Part shown: in pieces, positions 17,297 to 24,561 of the stretch
Position numbering within the stretch: position 1 is the first letter of the stretch
Layout: the number at the start of each line of letters is the position of its first letter
Source of the DNA: Rhodobacter aestuarii
GTDB lineage: Bacteria; Pseudomonadota; Alphaproteobacteria; Rhodobacterales; Rhodobacteraceae
Direction: 5' to 3'
DNA: 64,000 bases
NCBI RefSeq assembly: GCF_900156655.1
Contig: NZ_FTOG01000006.1
Coordinates: 124,001 to 188,000, forward strand
The notes under the pieces: generated by a model
What the model saw: the letters and a program-made list of their open reading frames with translations, nothing else
Databases searched by the model: none
Told to the model about the DNA's origin: nothing
Made by a program: the position numbers and the translations under genes

Positions 17297-18768
17297 TCGC
17301 GAATCTCCCGCCAGCGGCGGCCATCGCGGTGCATCAGCATCAGCGCATCTTCGGGGCCCGAGGAACCCGGATCATAAGACCGGGGCCGATCGCCACGCGC
17401 TTCCCAACCCGCGATGATCGGGTCGGTCCAGGCCCAAGCGGCCTCCACCTCATCGCCACGCATAAAGAGCGTTTGGTTGCCGCGGATCACATCCATGATC
17501 AGCCGCTCGTAAGCATCAGGAATATCGGTGCCCTCTTCGCCCAGAGCCTCGGCAAAAGACATATCGAGCGGCACTTGCACAAGCCGCATACCACCGGGGC
17601 CGGGCTCTTTGATCATCACCTTGAGGTTCATCCCCTCATTCGGTTGCAACCGGATCACCAGCACGTTTTCGGGCCAGCTGGCATCCTCCTCGTCAAAGAT
17701 CGAATGCGGCGGCGCTTTGAAGGTAATGGCGATTTCGCTCGCCCGCCCGCGCAGCTTTTTCCCGGTGCGCAGATAGAACGGTGTGCCCTGCCAACGCCAG
17801 TTCGCCACATGCACCTTTAGCGCGATGTAGCTTTCGGTCCGGCTGTCGGGATTTTCGCTGTCTTCCAAGTAGCCGGGCTGGGCGGCGCGCGTCTCAGAGG
17901 CTTTCACCCCCGCATATTGGCCGCGCACAATATCGGCGGGCGAAACGGGTTGCAGCGCCCGGATCACCTTCACCTTTTCATCGCGCACCGCATCGGGGTC
18001 GAAGTGATAGGGCGGCTCCATCGCGATCAGGCACAAAAGCTGCATCAAGTGGTTTTGCACCATGTCGCGCATCGCGCCTGACTTGTCATAATAAGCGCCG
18101 CGCCCGCCCACGCCGACGGTTTCCGCCACGGTAATTTGCACATGATCAACGTATTGGGCGTTCCAAAGCGGCTCAAACAGGATGTTGGCGAAGCGCACCG
18201 CCATCAGGTTTTGCACCGTTTCTTTGCCCAGATAATGGTCGATGCGGTAAATCTGGCTCTCCTCGAAATGCGCGGCGAGCGTCGCGTTCAGCGCCTTGGC
18301 CGAGGCGAGGTCGCGCCCGAAGGGCTTTTCCACCACGATCCGCGCTTCACTATCGGCAATACCATGTTCATTGAGCCGTTCAGCCAGTGGCCCAAACAGC
18401 GACGGCGCAACCGAGAAGTAGAACGCATGCACGCGCCCGTCTTGAACCTTGTCCTTCAGTTCGGCCCAGCCGCCCTCGCCCATCGCATCCACGGGCACAT
18501 AGTCGATGCATTCAAGGAAGGTCTCGACATCCTTCGCGTCGATTTTGCTGCGATCGACAAACTCGGCAATCGCTTTGCGGACCTGTTCGCGAAACGCTTC
18601 TGGCTCCATCGCAGACCGGGCAGCACCGATGATGCGCGCGCCTTGCGGCATTTGGCCTGCATGAAAACGACGGTAAAGGCCGGGCAAAATCTTGCGTTGG
18701 GCAAGATCGCCAGTGGCTCCAAAGATCACAAGGTCGAAAGGATCAACCGGGATAACACGCGATACCAT
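17293..18768 (-). CDS. zwf: Glucose-6-phosphate 1-dehydrogenase
   Basis: A 491-residue NAD(P)-dependent dehydrogenase and the entry enzyme of the Entner-Doudoroff and oxidative pentose phosphate routes. The nucleotide fold has VIFGATGDLAQRKILPGLYR near residue 12, and the active-site signature RIDHYLGKETVQN is near residue 178. The start at 18768 (MVSRVIPVDPFD) follows GGAGCAAGCCCC; a longer open frame upstream would run into the operator. First gene of zwf-pgl-pgi. A 14-base palindrome overlaps the predicted promoter 55 bases upstream and nearly matches one at edd, implying a common repressor. Confidence 0.97.
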   Translation of the reverse strand: MVSRVIPVDPFDLVIFGATGDLAQRKILPGLYRRFHAGQMPQGARIIGAARSAMEPEAFREQVRKAIAEFVDRSKIDAKDVETFLECIDYVPVDAMGEGGWAELKDKVQDGRVHAFYFSVAPSLFGPLAERLNEHGIADSEARIVVEKPFGRDLASAKALNATLAAHFEESQIYRIDHYLGKETVQNLMAVRFANILFEPLWNAQYVDHVQITVAETVGVGGRGAYYDKSGAMRDMVQNHLMQLLCLIAMEPPYHFDPDAVRDEKVKVIRALQPVSPADIVRGQYAGVKASETRAAQPGYLEDSENPDSRTESYIALKVHVANWRWQGTPFYLRTGKKLRGRASEIAITFKAPPHSIFDEEDASWPENVLVIRLQPNEGMNLKVMIKEPGPGGMRLVQVPLDMSFAEALGEEGTDIPDAYERLIMDVIRGNQTLFMRGDEVEAAWAWTDPIIAGWEARGDRPRSYDPGSSGPEDALMLMHRDGRRWREIRE

Positions 18769-18821
18769 GGGGCTTGCTCCGATTCTTGGCACGACTGGCC
18801 CCTCCTCGCGGTTGGCGCCAG

Positions 18822-18849
18822 ATGTTAGCGGTAACAAGGATGTTGTCTA
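18822..18849 (-). promoter_or_regulatory. zwf promoter with LacI-type operator
   Basis: On the minus strand, TAGACA (18849-18844), a 16-base spacer and TAACAT (18827-18822) form a plausible -35/-10 pair. The palindrome TGTTAGCGGTAACA (18823-18836) overlaps the -10. The central GCG core and arms match the edd operator with one mismatch, typical of LacI-family sites. Confidence 0.65.
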
Positions 18850-18919
18850 CCGCGACGCCCGACACAAGTCTAGCGCGCGCTTGCGCGATCTCAAAGCGCT
18901 TTGACGCGGCGGAAAGCAA

Positions 18920-19480
18920 TCAATTTGCCTCGAGCGCTTTCGCCACACGGTAAAGGCGGGCGCGTTTAAGCAACCCGCGCAAGGGCTGCGGCTGGCCAGA
19001 AAGCGCCTCGGCCTGCGCCCGTACGGCCTCGACCACCCGTGCCACAGCCTCGGGCGCATCGGCAATCAGCGCCAAAAGAAAGGCATCGACATCGAGCCGA
19101 TCCAACCCCTCGGCGGCTAAGGTGCCGCGCGGAAAGTCAGATCGGTTTTGTGTCACAATCGCATCTGCGCCCCCGGCGATGGCAGCCGCCAGAACGTGAA
19201 TGTCGTTTTCATCGGGCAGATGCAGGCGCGATTCGAGACCGGGGCGCGGGGCGATAGAGGCCTTCGGAAAGCGCGCCTTGAGGGCCGCCACCTCGCCGCG
19301 CGCCACCGCTTCATCCCCCGCGGAGAGCCGCGCCGCCGCGCGCGCCCACTCTTCCAATATCCGGTCCGACCAGAGCGGCTGATACAGCCCCTCTGCCGCG
19401 CAACCGATTAGGATTTCGCGCATCACCGTGGGGTAAAGCACGCAAGCATCGAGCAGCGCTTTTTGCGGCGCGGCCCGCAT
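18920..19480 (-). CDS. PIN-domain protein (RSP_2648-like)
   Basis: A 186-residue protein with a PIN-like nuclease fold. The first acidic residue is in KALLDACVLYP, and the last acidic cluster is in ADAIVTQNRSDFP. The conserved DENDIHVLAAAIAGGA is the central PIN motif. It resembles the RSP_2648 family of Rhodobacter. No partner antitoxin gene lies next to it, so a VapC-type toxin role is not supported. The start ATG at 19480 forms a TGATG junction with the upstream methyltransferase gene, so the two are co-translated. It may be a tRNA/rRNA-processing nuclease, but this is unproven. Confidence 0.85.
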   Translation of the reverse strand: MRAAPQKALLDACVLYPTVMREILIGCAAEGLYQPLWSDRILEEWARAAARLSAGDEAVARGEVAALKARFPKASIAPRPGLESRLHLPDENDIHVLAAAIAGGADAIVTQNRSDFPRGTLAAEGLDRLDVDAFLLALIADAPEAVARVVEAVRAQAEALSGQPQPLRGLLKRARLYRVAKALEAN

Positions 19481-20685
19481 CAATCCAGCCGGAAGAAGAG
19501 CGATTTAAGATAGGCCGATTCCGCCAATTGCGGCAGCATCGGATGGTCCGGCCCGGCAAAACCGGTGTGCAGCAGTTGCGCGCGCCGCCCACCCCTGCCA
19601 AGCCCACGCGCCGAGGCGTTGCGGAACTGCACCAGATCGGCGGCATGGGAGCACGAACACAAAACGATATAGCCGCCCGGTGCCACCAAGGGCGCGGCCA
19701 GCCGCGCGATCCGCTCATAGGCGCGCAGCCCGGCTTCAAGCGCGGGTTTGGCGGGCGCAAAAGCGGGCGGATCACAGATCACCACATCGAATTGCGCGCC
19801 TTCTGCCTGCAAGGCTTCAAGCGTGGCGAAAGCATCGCCCTTTCGGGTGGCAAAGCGATCCCCCTGCCCCATCGCCTCGGCCCCTTTGGTGGCCAATTCC
19901 AGCGCGGCGGCAGAGGCATCGACCGAAAGCGCGCTTTCCGCGCCGCCAGCCAAACAGGCAAGCGCGAAGCCCCCAACATGGGAAAACACGTCCAAAACCC
20001 GCGCGCCCCCGGCAAGCCGCGCCGCAAAGGCATGGTTCGGGCGTTGGTCATAAAAGAGCCCAGTCTTTTGCCCGCCCATCACATCGGCCATGTAGATCGC
20101 GCCATTCATCGGCACGGGCACGGGGGCGGTGATCTCGCCCGCCATCACAACCGTTTCTTCGGGCAAGCCTTCCAACCCGCGCGCGCGGCCCGAGCCGTTT
20201 TTGACGACCGTGGTCACGCCCGTGACCTCCATCAGCGCGGCGCAAAGATCGTCGATCATCGCTTCGGCCCAAGCGGCATTGGGCTGCACCACAGCCACAT
20301 CACCAAACCGATCAATAATCACCCCAGGCAGGCCATCGGCCTCGGCATGAACCAACCGATAGAATGGCGCCTCAAAAAGCCGCTCGCGCAGGGCCAAAGC
20401 GCGCTCAATCCGCGCCGCGATCCAAGCGCGGTCAATCACAGCGTCGGCATCACGCTCCAGCACCCGCGCGATGATCTTGGATTTCGGGTTCACCGTCACC
20501 GTCGCCATCGGGCGCCGCTCAGCATCTTCCAGCGTGGCAATCACACCCGGTGCCAAGGCTTGCGTGCGCCGGTCTGCTACCAACTCATCGGCATAGACCC
20601 ACGGAAAGCCGTGTCGGATGGCGCGGGCCTCGGCTTTGGGGCGCAGCCGCACAACGGGGCGGGATTTCGGCTCAAGATCAGACAT
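19480..20685 (-). CDS. Class I SAM-dependent rRNA methyltransferase (RlmI/RlmO-like, PUA domain)
   Basis: A 401-residue protein. The N-terminal PUA domain begins VRLRPKAEARAIRHGFPWVY. A mid domain follows (RLVHAEADGLPGVIIDRFGD). The C-terminal Rossmann methyltransferase has motif I in VLDVFSHVGGFALACLAGGA near residue 215, and motif IV VICDPPAFAP near residue 290. This architecture matches RlmI, which makes m5C in 23S rRNA; a Cys is present in VLCSCSHAAD near the expected catalytic position. The start at 20685 (MSDLEPKS) was preferred because the open upstream frame lacks PUA-like sequence. It is co-transcribed with the PIN gene. Confidence 0.88.
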   Translation of the reverse strand: MSDLEPKSRPVVRLRPKAEARAIRHGFPWVYADELVADRRTQALAPGVIATLEDAERRPMATVTVNPKSKIIARVLERDADAVIDRAWIAARIERALALRERLFEAPFYRLVHAEADGLPGVIIDRFGDVAVVQPNAAWAEAMIDDLCAALMEVTGVTTVVKNGSGRARGLEGLPEETVVMAGEITAPVPVPMNGAIYMADVMGGQKTGLFYDQRPNHAFAARLAGGARVLDVFSHVGGFALACLAGGAESALSVDASAAALELATKGAEAMGQGDRFATRKGDAFATLEALQAEGAQFDVVICDPPAFAPAKPALEAGLRAYERIARLAAPLVAPGGYIVLCSCSHAADLVQFRNASARGLGRGGRRAQLLHTGFAGPDHPMLPQLAESAYLKSLFFRLD

Positions 20686-20770
20686 CGGGGCCTCACAGGC
20701 GAAAGGGGGCGTTGCCGCCCCCTCTATCTGCGTTCCGGTCTCTTGCAAAGCCTCGCGAGACCTCGCGCGC

Positions 20771-21418
20771 TCAGTTCGCTTCCGAAATCCGGTCGCTCCC
20801 CACCGGCATTGGCAGCGGGCGCAACAGTTCTTCACGCAGATAATCGGTCAGGTAATTGATGATCGCCACCTTTTCGGTGATCCCCCGCGCTTCTTCCTCA
20901 ATCGCCTTTTGCCCGCCAGAGGCTTTGAACCCCACAGACAGCGCCCGTGGCCCGTCGATCAACATACCGGTGTTGGCATCGCGCAGCGCGATATCCATTT
21001 TCACGCCATAGCTGCCCCCCACCGTGTAGCGGGCCCGTTCGGTCAACGCATGGAAACGCTTCATCGTGATTTCGACCACCACCGGCTGGCCGTTGGTCAT
21101 ACCCGAGATGGCGCGCGTCGCGGCCTCGGTCACGATCGCATCAACTTGGTCATAGCGGTCGCCACGCGCATCGCCACGCCAGACGATATCGGCAATCGGG
21201 AACAACAGGTTCGCCTCGGACACATGCAAGCTGCGCGGCACCTCCACCTGCACCGCCTGCACGTTCCACCGCGGCGTCACAATCGGGGCCGTCGCCGTGC
21301 CAACGGCAACGGGGCGCAAACCAAGCGTATCAGATGCCGCACGCGAGGCGGGTTCGGGGGCGCCACAGGCGCTCAGGGCAATCAAAGCACTCACAACAGC
21401 GATAGGAAACACACGCAT
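20771..21418 (-). CDS. Outer-membrane-type lipoprotein, DUF6778-like
   Basis: A 215-residue lipoprotein. The signal MRVFPIAVVSALIALSAC ends in a lipobox with Cys18 followed by GAPEP. The mature part has VPRSLHVSEANLLFPIADIVW and a region on trafficking-like repeats, resembling the DUF6778 family of Rhodobacteraceae as I recall it. No enzymatic motif is visible. The start at 21418 has an excellent Shine-Dalgarno (GGAGGAT). It is divergent from edd with a 245-base gap holding the edd operator. The function is unknown; an envelope role is likely from localisation. Confidence 0.8.
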   Translation of the reverse strand: MRVFPIAVVSALIALSACGAPEPASRAASDTLGLRPVAVGTATAPIVTPRWNVQAVQVEVPRSLHVSEANLLFPIADIVWRGDARGDRYDQVDAIVTEAATRAISGMTNGQPVVVEITMKRFHALTERARYTVGGSYGVKMDIALRDANTGMLIDGPRALSVGFKASGGQKAIEEEARGITEKVAIINYLTDYLREELLRPLPMPVGSDRISEAN

Positions 21419-21571
21419 CGGGATCCTCCGTGTCTGGTTGACGCGAAGGTGATCCCGGAATGTGGCGAAAAATTGCTTCAAATCGTGTAATTTAGCGCCT
21501 GAAAGCGCATCCTGAAAGGGATTTGCCGCAATGCCCCCAAACCGCGTCCCTGTGGCGCCCCGCCCGAAGGA

Positions 21572-21600
21572 TTGATTTGTTAGCGCTAACCACCTAAACA
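21572..21600 (+). promoter_or_regulatory. edd promoter with embedded LacI-type operator
   Basis: TTGATT (21572-21577), a 17-base spacer and TAAACA (21595-21600) form a good -35/-10 pair. The 12-base perfect palindrome GTTAGCGCTAAC (21579-21590) fills the spacer, so a bound repressor would block polymerase. The edd start is 64 bases after the -10. Confidence 0.75.
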
Positions 21601-21663
21601 GACCACATCCGGCGCGATCTCTTCTTTCGCGCCAATTTCGTCCTCGCAACGCCGGACCATGCC

Positions 21664-23490
21664 ATGACCGAACCTGCCAATCTGCCGCCGCTCAATGCCA
21701 CCCTTGCCCGCGTGACCGAGCGCATTCGCGCCCGTTCCGCCGCAAGGCGCGCTGACTATTTGGCACGGATTGATGCGGCTGCCGCGGCAGGCCCAGCCCG
21801 CGCGCATCTGACCTGCGGCAACCAAGCCCATGCCTATGCGGCGATGGGGGCGGACCAAGACGCGCTTGCCAAGGGACGCGCCCCGAATGTGGGGATCGTT
21901 ACCGCCTATAACGATATGCTCTCGGCCCATGCGCCCTATGGCGACTACCCGGCGCTGATCAAGGAAGCGCTGCGTGAGATTGGCGCGACGGCCCAAGTGG
22001 CAGGCGGCGTGCCGGCCATGTGCGATGGTGTCACCCAAGGCCAGCCGGGCATGGAGTTGAGCCTTTTCTCACGTGATGTGATTGCGCTCGCGGCGGGCGT
22101 CGCGCTTTCGCACAACACCTTTGACGCGGCGCTTTACCTTGGCATTTGCGACAAGATCGTGCCGGGCCTGATTATGGCGGCGGCAACCTTTGGGCATATT
22201 CCGGCGGTATTTTTGCCCTCTGGCCCGATGCCTGCGGGGCTGCCCAATGATGAAAAGGCCAAGGTGCGCCAACAATTTGCCACCGGCGAGGTGGGCCGCG
22301 ACAAGCTGATGGAGGCCGAGATGGCCTCTTATCATGCGCCCGGCACCTGCACCTTTTACGGCACCGCCAACACCAACCAAATGCTGATGGAATTCATGGG
22401 GCTGCATCTGCCGGGGTCGAGCTTCGTGAACCCCGGCACCGATCTGCGCCAATCGCTCACCGTCGCCGGGGCAAAACGTGCGGCCGAGATCACAGCACTT
22501 GGCAACAGCTTCCGCCCGGCGGGACGGGTGCTGGATGAGCGCGCCTTTGTGAACGGACTTGTGGGCCTGATGGCAACGGGCGGCTCCACCAACCTTGTGC
22601 TGCATTTGCCCGCAATGGCGCGTGCGGCAGGCATCGAGCTCGACCTAGAGGACTTTGACGACATTTCGAGCGTCGTGCCGCTGATGGCGAAGGTCTATCC
22701 GAACGGTTTGGCCGATGTGAACGCCTTCCATGCGGCGGGCGGGCTGCAATTCTTGATCCGGCATTTGCTGGGCGCGGGGCTTTTGCATGCCGATGCCACC
22801 ACCGTATGGGGCGATAGCATGGCCGATTACACCAAAGAACCCAAACTGATTGATGGCGCGCTGACGTGGGTCGAAGGCCCGGAAAACAGCCTGAATGACA
22901 AAATCCTGCGCCCCGTGGTCGAAGGTTTTGCCGCGACCGGCGGGCTGAAACAGCTTGCGGGCAACCTTGGGCGGGGGGTGATCAAAGTCTCTGCCGTCGC
23001 GCCCGAGCGCCATGTGATCGAAGCGCCCGCGCGAGTGTTCCACGACCAAGAAGCGGTAAAAACCGCCTTCAAAGCTGGGGAATTCACCACCGACACCGTG
23101 GTTGTCGTGCGGTTCCAAGGCCCGCAGGCGAACGGGATGCCCGAATTGCATTCGCTCACTCCCACCCTTTCGGTGCTGCAAGAACGCGGGCTGAAGGTGG
23201 CACTGGTGACCGATGGGCGGATGTCTGGGGCGTCTGGCAAAGTGCCTGCGGCGATCCATGTCTCGCCCGAGGGCACCTGTGCAGGCCCCATTGCCAAGCT
23301 CGTGGATGGTGACATTGTGCGCCTTGATGCTGTTGCGGGCACGCTTGATTGCCTGACCGAAGGGTTTGAAACCCGCGCTCCCGCGCAACCCGACCTCAGC
23401 GCCAATACGCATGGGATGGGGCGTGAGCTTTTTGAAACCTTCCGCCGCAATGTCGGCCCCGCGACATCGGGCGCCAGCAGCGTTCTATGA
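21664..23490 (+). CDS. edd: 6-phosphogluconate dehydratase
   Basis: A 608-residue iron-sulfur dehydratase of the IlvD/Edd family, converting 6-phosphogluconate to KDPG. Family signatures are [18 protein letters not shown] near residue 78, [20 protein letters not shown] near 119, and [13 protein letters not shown] near 161, with cysteines placed as cluster ligands. The C-terminal signature has [19 protein letters not shown] near residue 517. The length is typical. The start codon has only a weak ribosome site. It forms an edd-eda unit with the aldolase gene 103 bases downstream, and its promoter carries an operator shared with zwf. Confidence 0.97.
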   Translation: MTEPANLPPLNATLARVTERIRARSAARRADYLARIDAAAAAGPARAHLTCGNQAHAYAAMGADQDALAKGRAPNVGIVTAYNDMLSAHAPYGDYPALIKEALREIGATAQVAGGVPAMCDGVTQGQPGMELSLFSRDVIALAAGVALSHNTFDAALYLGICDKIVPGLIMAAATFGHIPAVFLPSGPMPAGLPNDEKAKVRQQFATGEVGRDKLMEAEMASYHAPGTCTFYGTANTNQMLMEFMGLHLPGSSFVNPGTDLRQSLTVAGAKRAAEITALGNSFRPAGRVLDERAFVNGLVGLMATGGSTNLVLHLPAMARAAGIELDLEDFDDISSVVPLMAKVYPNGLADVNAFHAAGGLQFLIRHLLGAGLLHADATTVWGDSMADYTKEPKLIDGALTWVEGPENSLNDKILRPVVEGFAATGGLKQLAGNLGRGVIKVSAVAPERHVIEAPARVFHDQEAVKTAFKAGEFTTDTVVVVRFQGPQANGMPELHSLTPTLSVLQERGLKVALVTDGRMSGASGKVPAAIHVSPEGTCAGPIAKLVDGDIVRLDAVAGTLDCLTEGFETRAPAQPDLSANTHGMGRELFETFRRNVGPATSGASSVL

Positions 23491-23593
23491 CTTCCCCCCG
23501 CGCGCGTTTTACGTCTTTATGACAGCAAATCTCGTGCCGTGCCCGGTCCCCTGTGTAGGGCCGAGCCATGCCTAACTCTGACAGGAGGCTTTT

Positions 23594-24244
23594 ATGACCC
23601 CCGCCGCCCAATCTGCCGCCGCGCGCGAAATTTGTGCAATGGCTCCGATCGTTCCGGTCATCGTGGTGGCCGATGTGGCCCATGCTGCGCCGCTCGCCCA
23701 AGCGCTGGTCAAAGGCGGCCTGCCCGCCCTTGAAGTGACCCTGCGCACGCCCTGCGCGCTGGATGCGATCCGCGCGATGGTCGATGTGGAAGGGGGCATC
23801 GTGGGCGCGGGCACACTGCTCAGCCCCGCCGATGTGAAGGCCGCAAAAGCCGCGGGCGCGCGTTTTGGCGTGGCTCCGGGGCTGACCGATAGCATCGTGA
23901 AAGCCTGCGAAGATGAAGGCCTGCCGCTGCTGCCGGGTGCGGTCACCGCCACCGAGGTGATGTATGCGCTCGAACTGGGCTATAACATGCTCAAGTTCTT
24001 CCCCGCAGCCACCTCGGGCGGGGCGCCCGCGCTCAAAGCGATTGGCGCGCCGCTGCCGCAAGCGAGCTTCTGCCCGACGGGTGGGGTGAGCCTGCAAAAC
24101 GCGCGCGACTATCTGAGCCTGCCCAATGTGATGTGCGCAGGTGGCTCGTGGGTGGCGCCGCAAGGCATGATGAACGCAGGCAACTGGGCCGGGATCGAAG
24201 ATCTTGCCCGCGAAGCCGCTGCGCTTTCGCGCGCCAAAGCCTAA
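23594..24244 (+). CDS. eda: KDPG (2-keto-3-deoxy-6-phosphogluconate) aldolase
   Basis: A 216-residue class I aldolase cleaving KDPG to pyruvate and glyceraldehyde 3-phosphate. Seen are LPALEVTLRTPCAL with the catalytic Glu near residue 46, GAGTLLSPADVKAAKAAGA near residue 73, and the Schiff-base Lys in NMLKFFPA near residue 133, followed by FCPTGGVSLQNARDYL. The start at 23594 has an excellent ribosome site (GACAGGAGG). The 103-base gap to edd holds no other gene; a hairpin follows the stop. Confidence 0.97.
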   Translation: MTPAAQSAAAREICAMAPIVPVIVVADVAHAAPLAQALVKGGLPALEVTLRTPCALDAIRAMVDVEGGIVGAGTLLSPADVKAAKAAGARFGVAPGLTDSIVKACEDEGLPLLPGAVTATEVMYALELGYNMLKFFPAATSGGAPALKAIGAPLPQASFCPTGGVSLQNARDYLSLPNVMCAGGSWVAPQGMMNAGNWAGIEDLAREAAALSRAKA

Positions 24245-24259
24245 AGATTTGCGGGGGCG

Positions 24260-24276
24260 GCCCGGCTTGGCCGGGC
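24260..24276. terminator. Short hairpin between eda and the convergent gene
   Basis: GCCCGGC/GCCGGGC (24260-24266 and 24270-24276) closes a 3-base loop. There is no T-run, and the right arm touches the stop codon of the minus-strand gene. It may act in both directions, but the evidence is positional only. Confidence 0.35.
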
Positions 24277-24560
24277 TAGCCCTTCATCCGCCCGGCACGC
24301 CCACCGCGCCGTGAGGGCGCAGCTTGCTCGCGTGTCAGACCCTCGGCCAAAACCACGCTCATCGGATGCGCCGGATCGGCCCCATAGGCCGCCAAAACTG
24401 CCCGCATCGCCTCGGCCGGATCGGCATCCTTGGCAAGGCTCAGCGCCCAATCCAAAAAGATCGAGCGGCATTCGGCATCGCCGATCCCTTCGATCTTATA
24501 GCTTTCGCGGATCAGCCCTTTCGGGTCAGCCTCGGTCAAGGTCATCACGGCACGTCCCAT
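24276..24560 (-). CDS. Small conserved protein of unknown function downstream of glnE
   Basis: A 94-residue soluble protein (79 or so if the ATG at 24545 is used). The sequence has GLIRESYKIEGIGDAECRSI and a helical DWALSLAKDADPAEAMRAVL segment, then an Arg-rich tail (PSRRGGRAGRMKG). The glnE stop is one base before its first ATG, so it is translated from the glnE mRNA. I do not recognise a family with certainty; the compact helical body and basic tail are compatible with a small regulator or nucleic-acid binder, which is speculation. Confidence 0.75.
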   Translation of the reverse strand: MGRAVMTLTEADPKGLIRESYKIEGIGDAECRSIFLDWALSLAKDADPAEAMRAVLAAYGADPAHPMSVVLAEGLTREQAAPSRRGGRAGRMKG

Positions 24561-24561
24561 C

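Noticed and set aside
18920-19480. VapC-type toxin of a toxin-antitoxin pair
   Set aside because: A PIN fold is likely, but the upstream partner is an rRNA methyltransferase in TGATG overlap and no antitoxin-like gene is adjacent.
19528-20859. 443-codon plus-strand frame
   Set aside because: Antisense to the rRNA methyltransferase with intact PUA and SAM motifs; no recognisable domain of its own.
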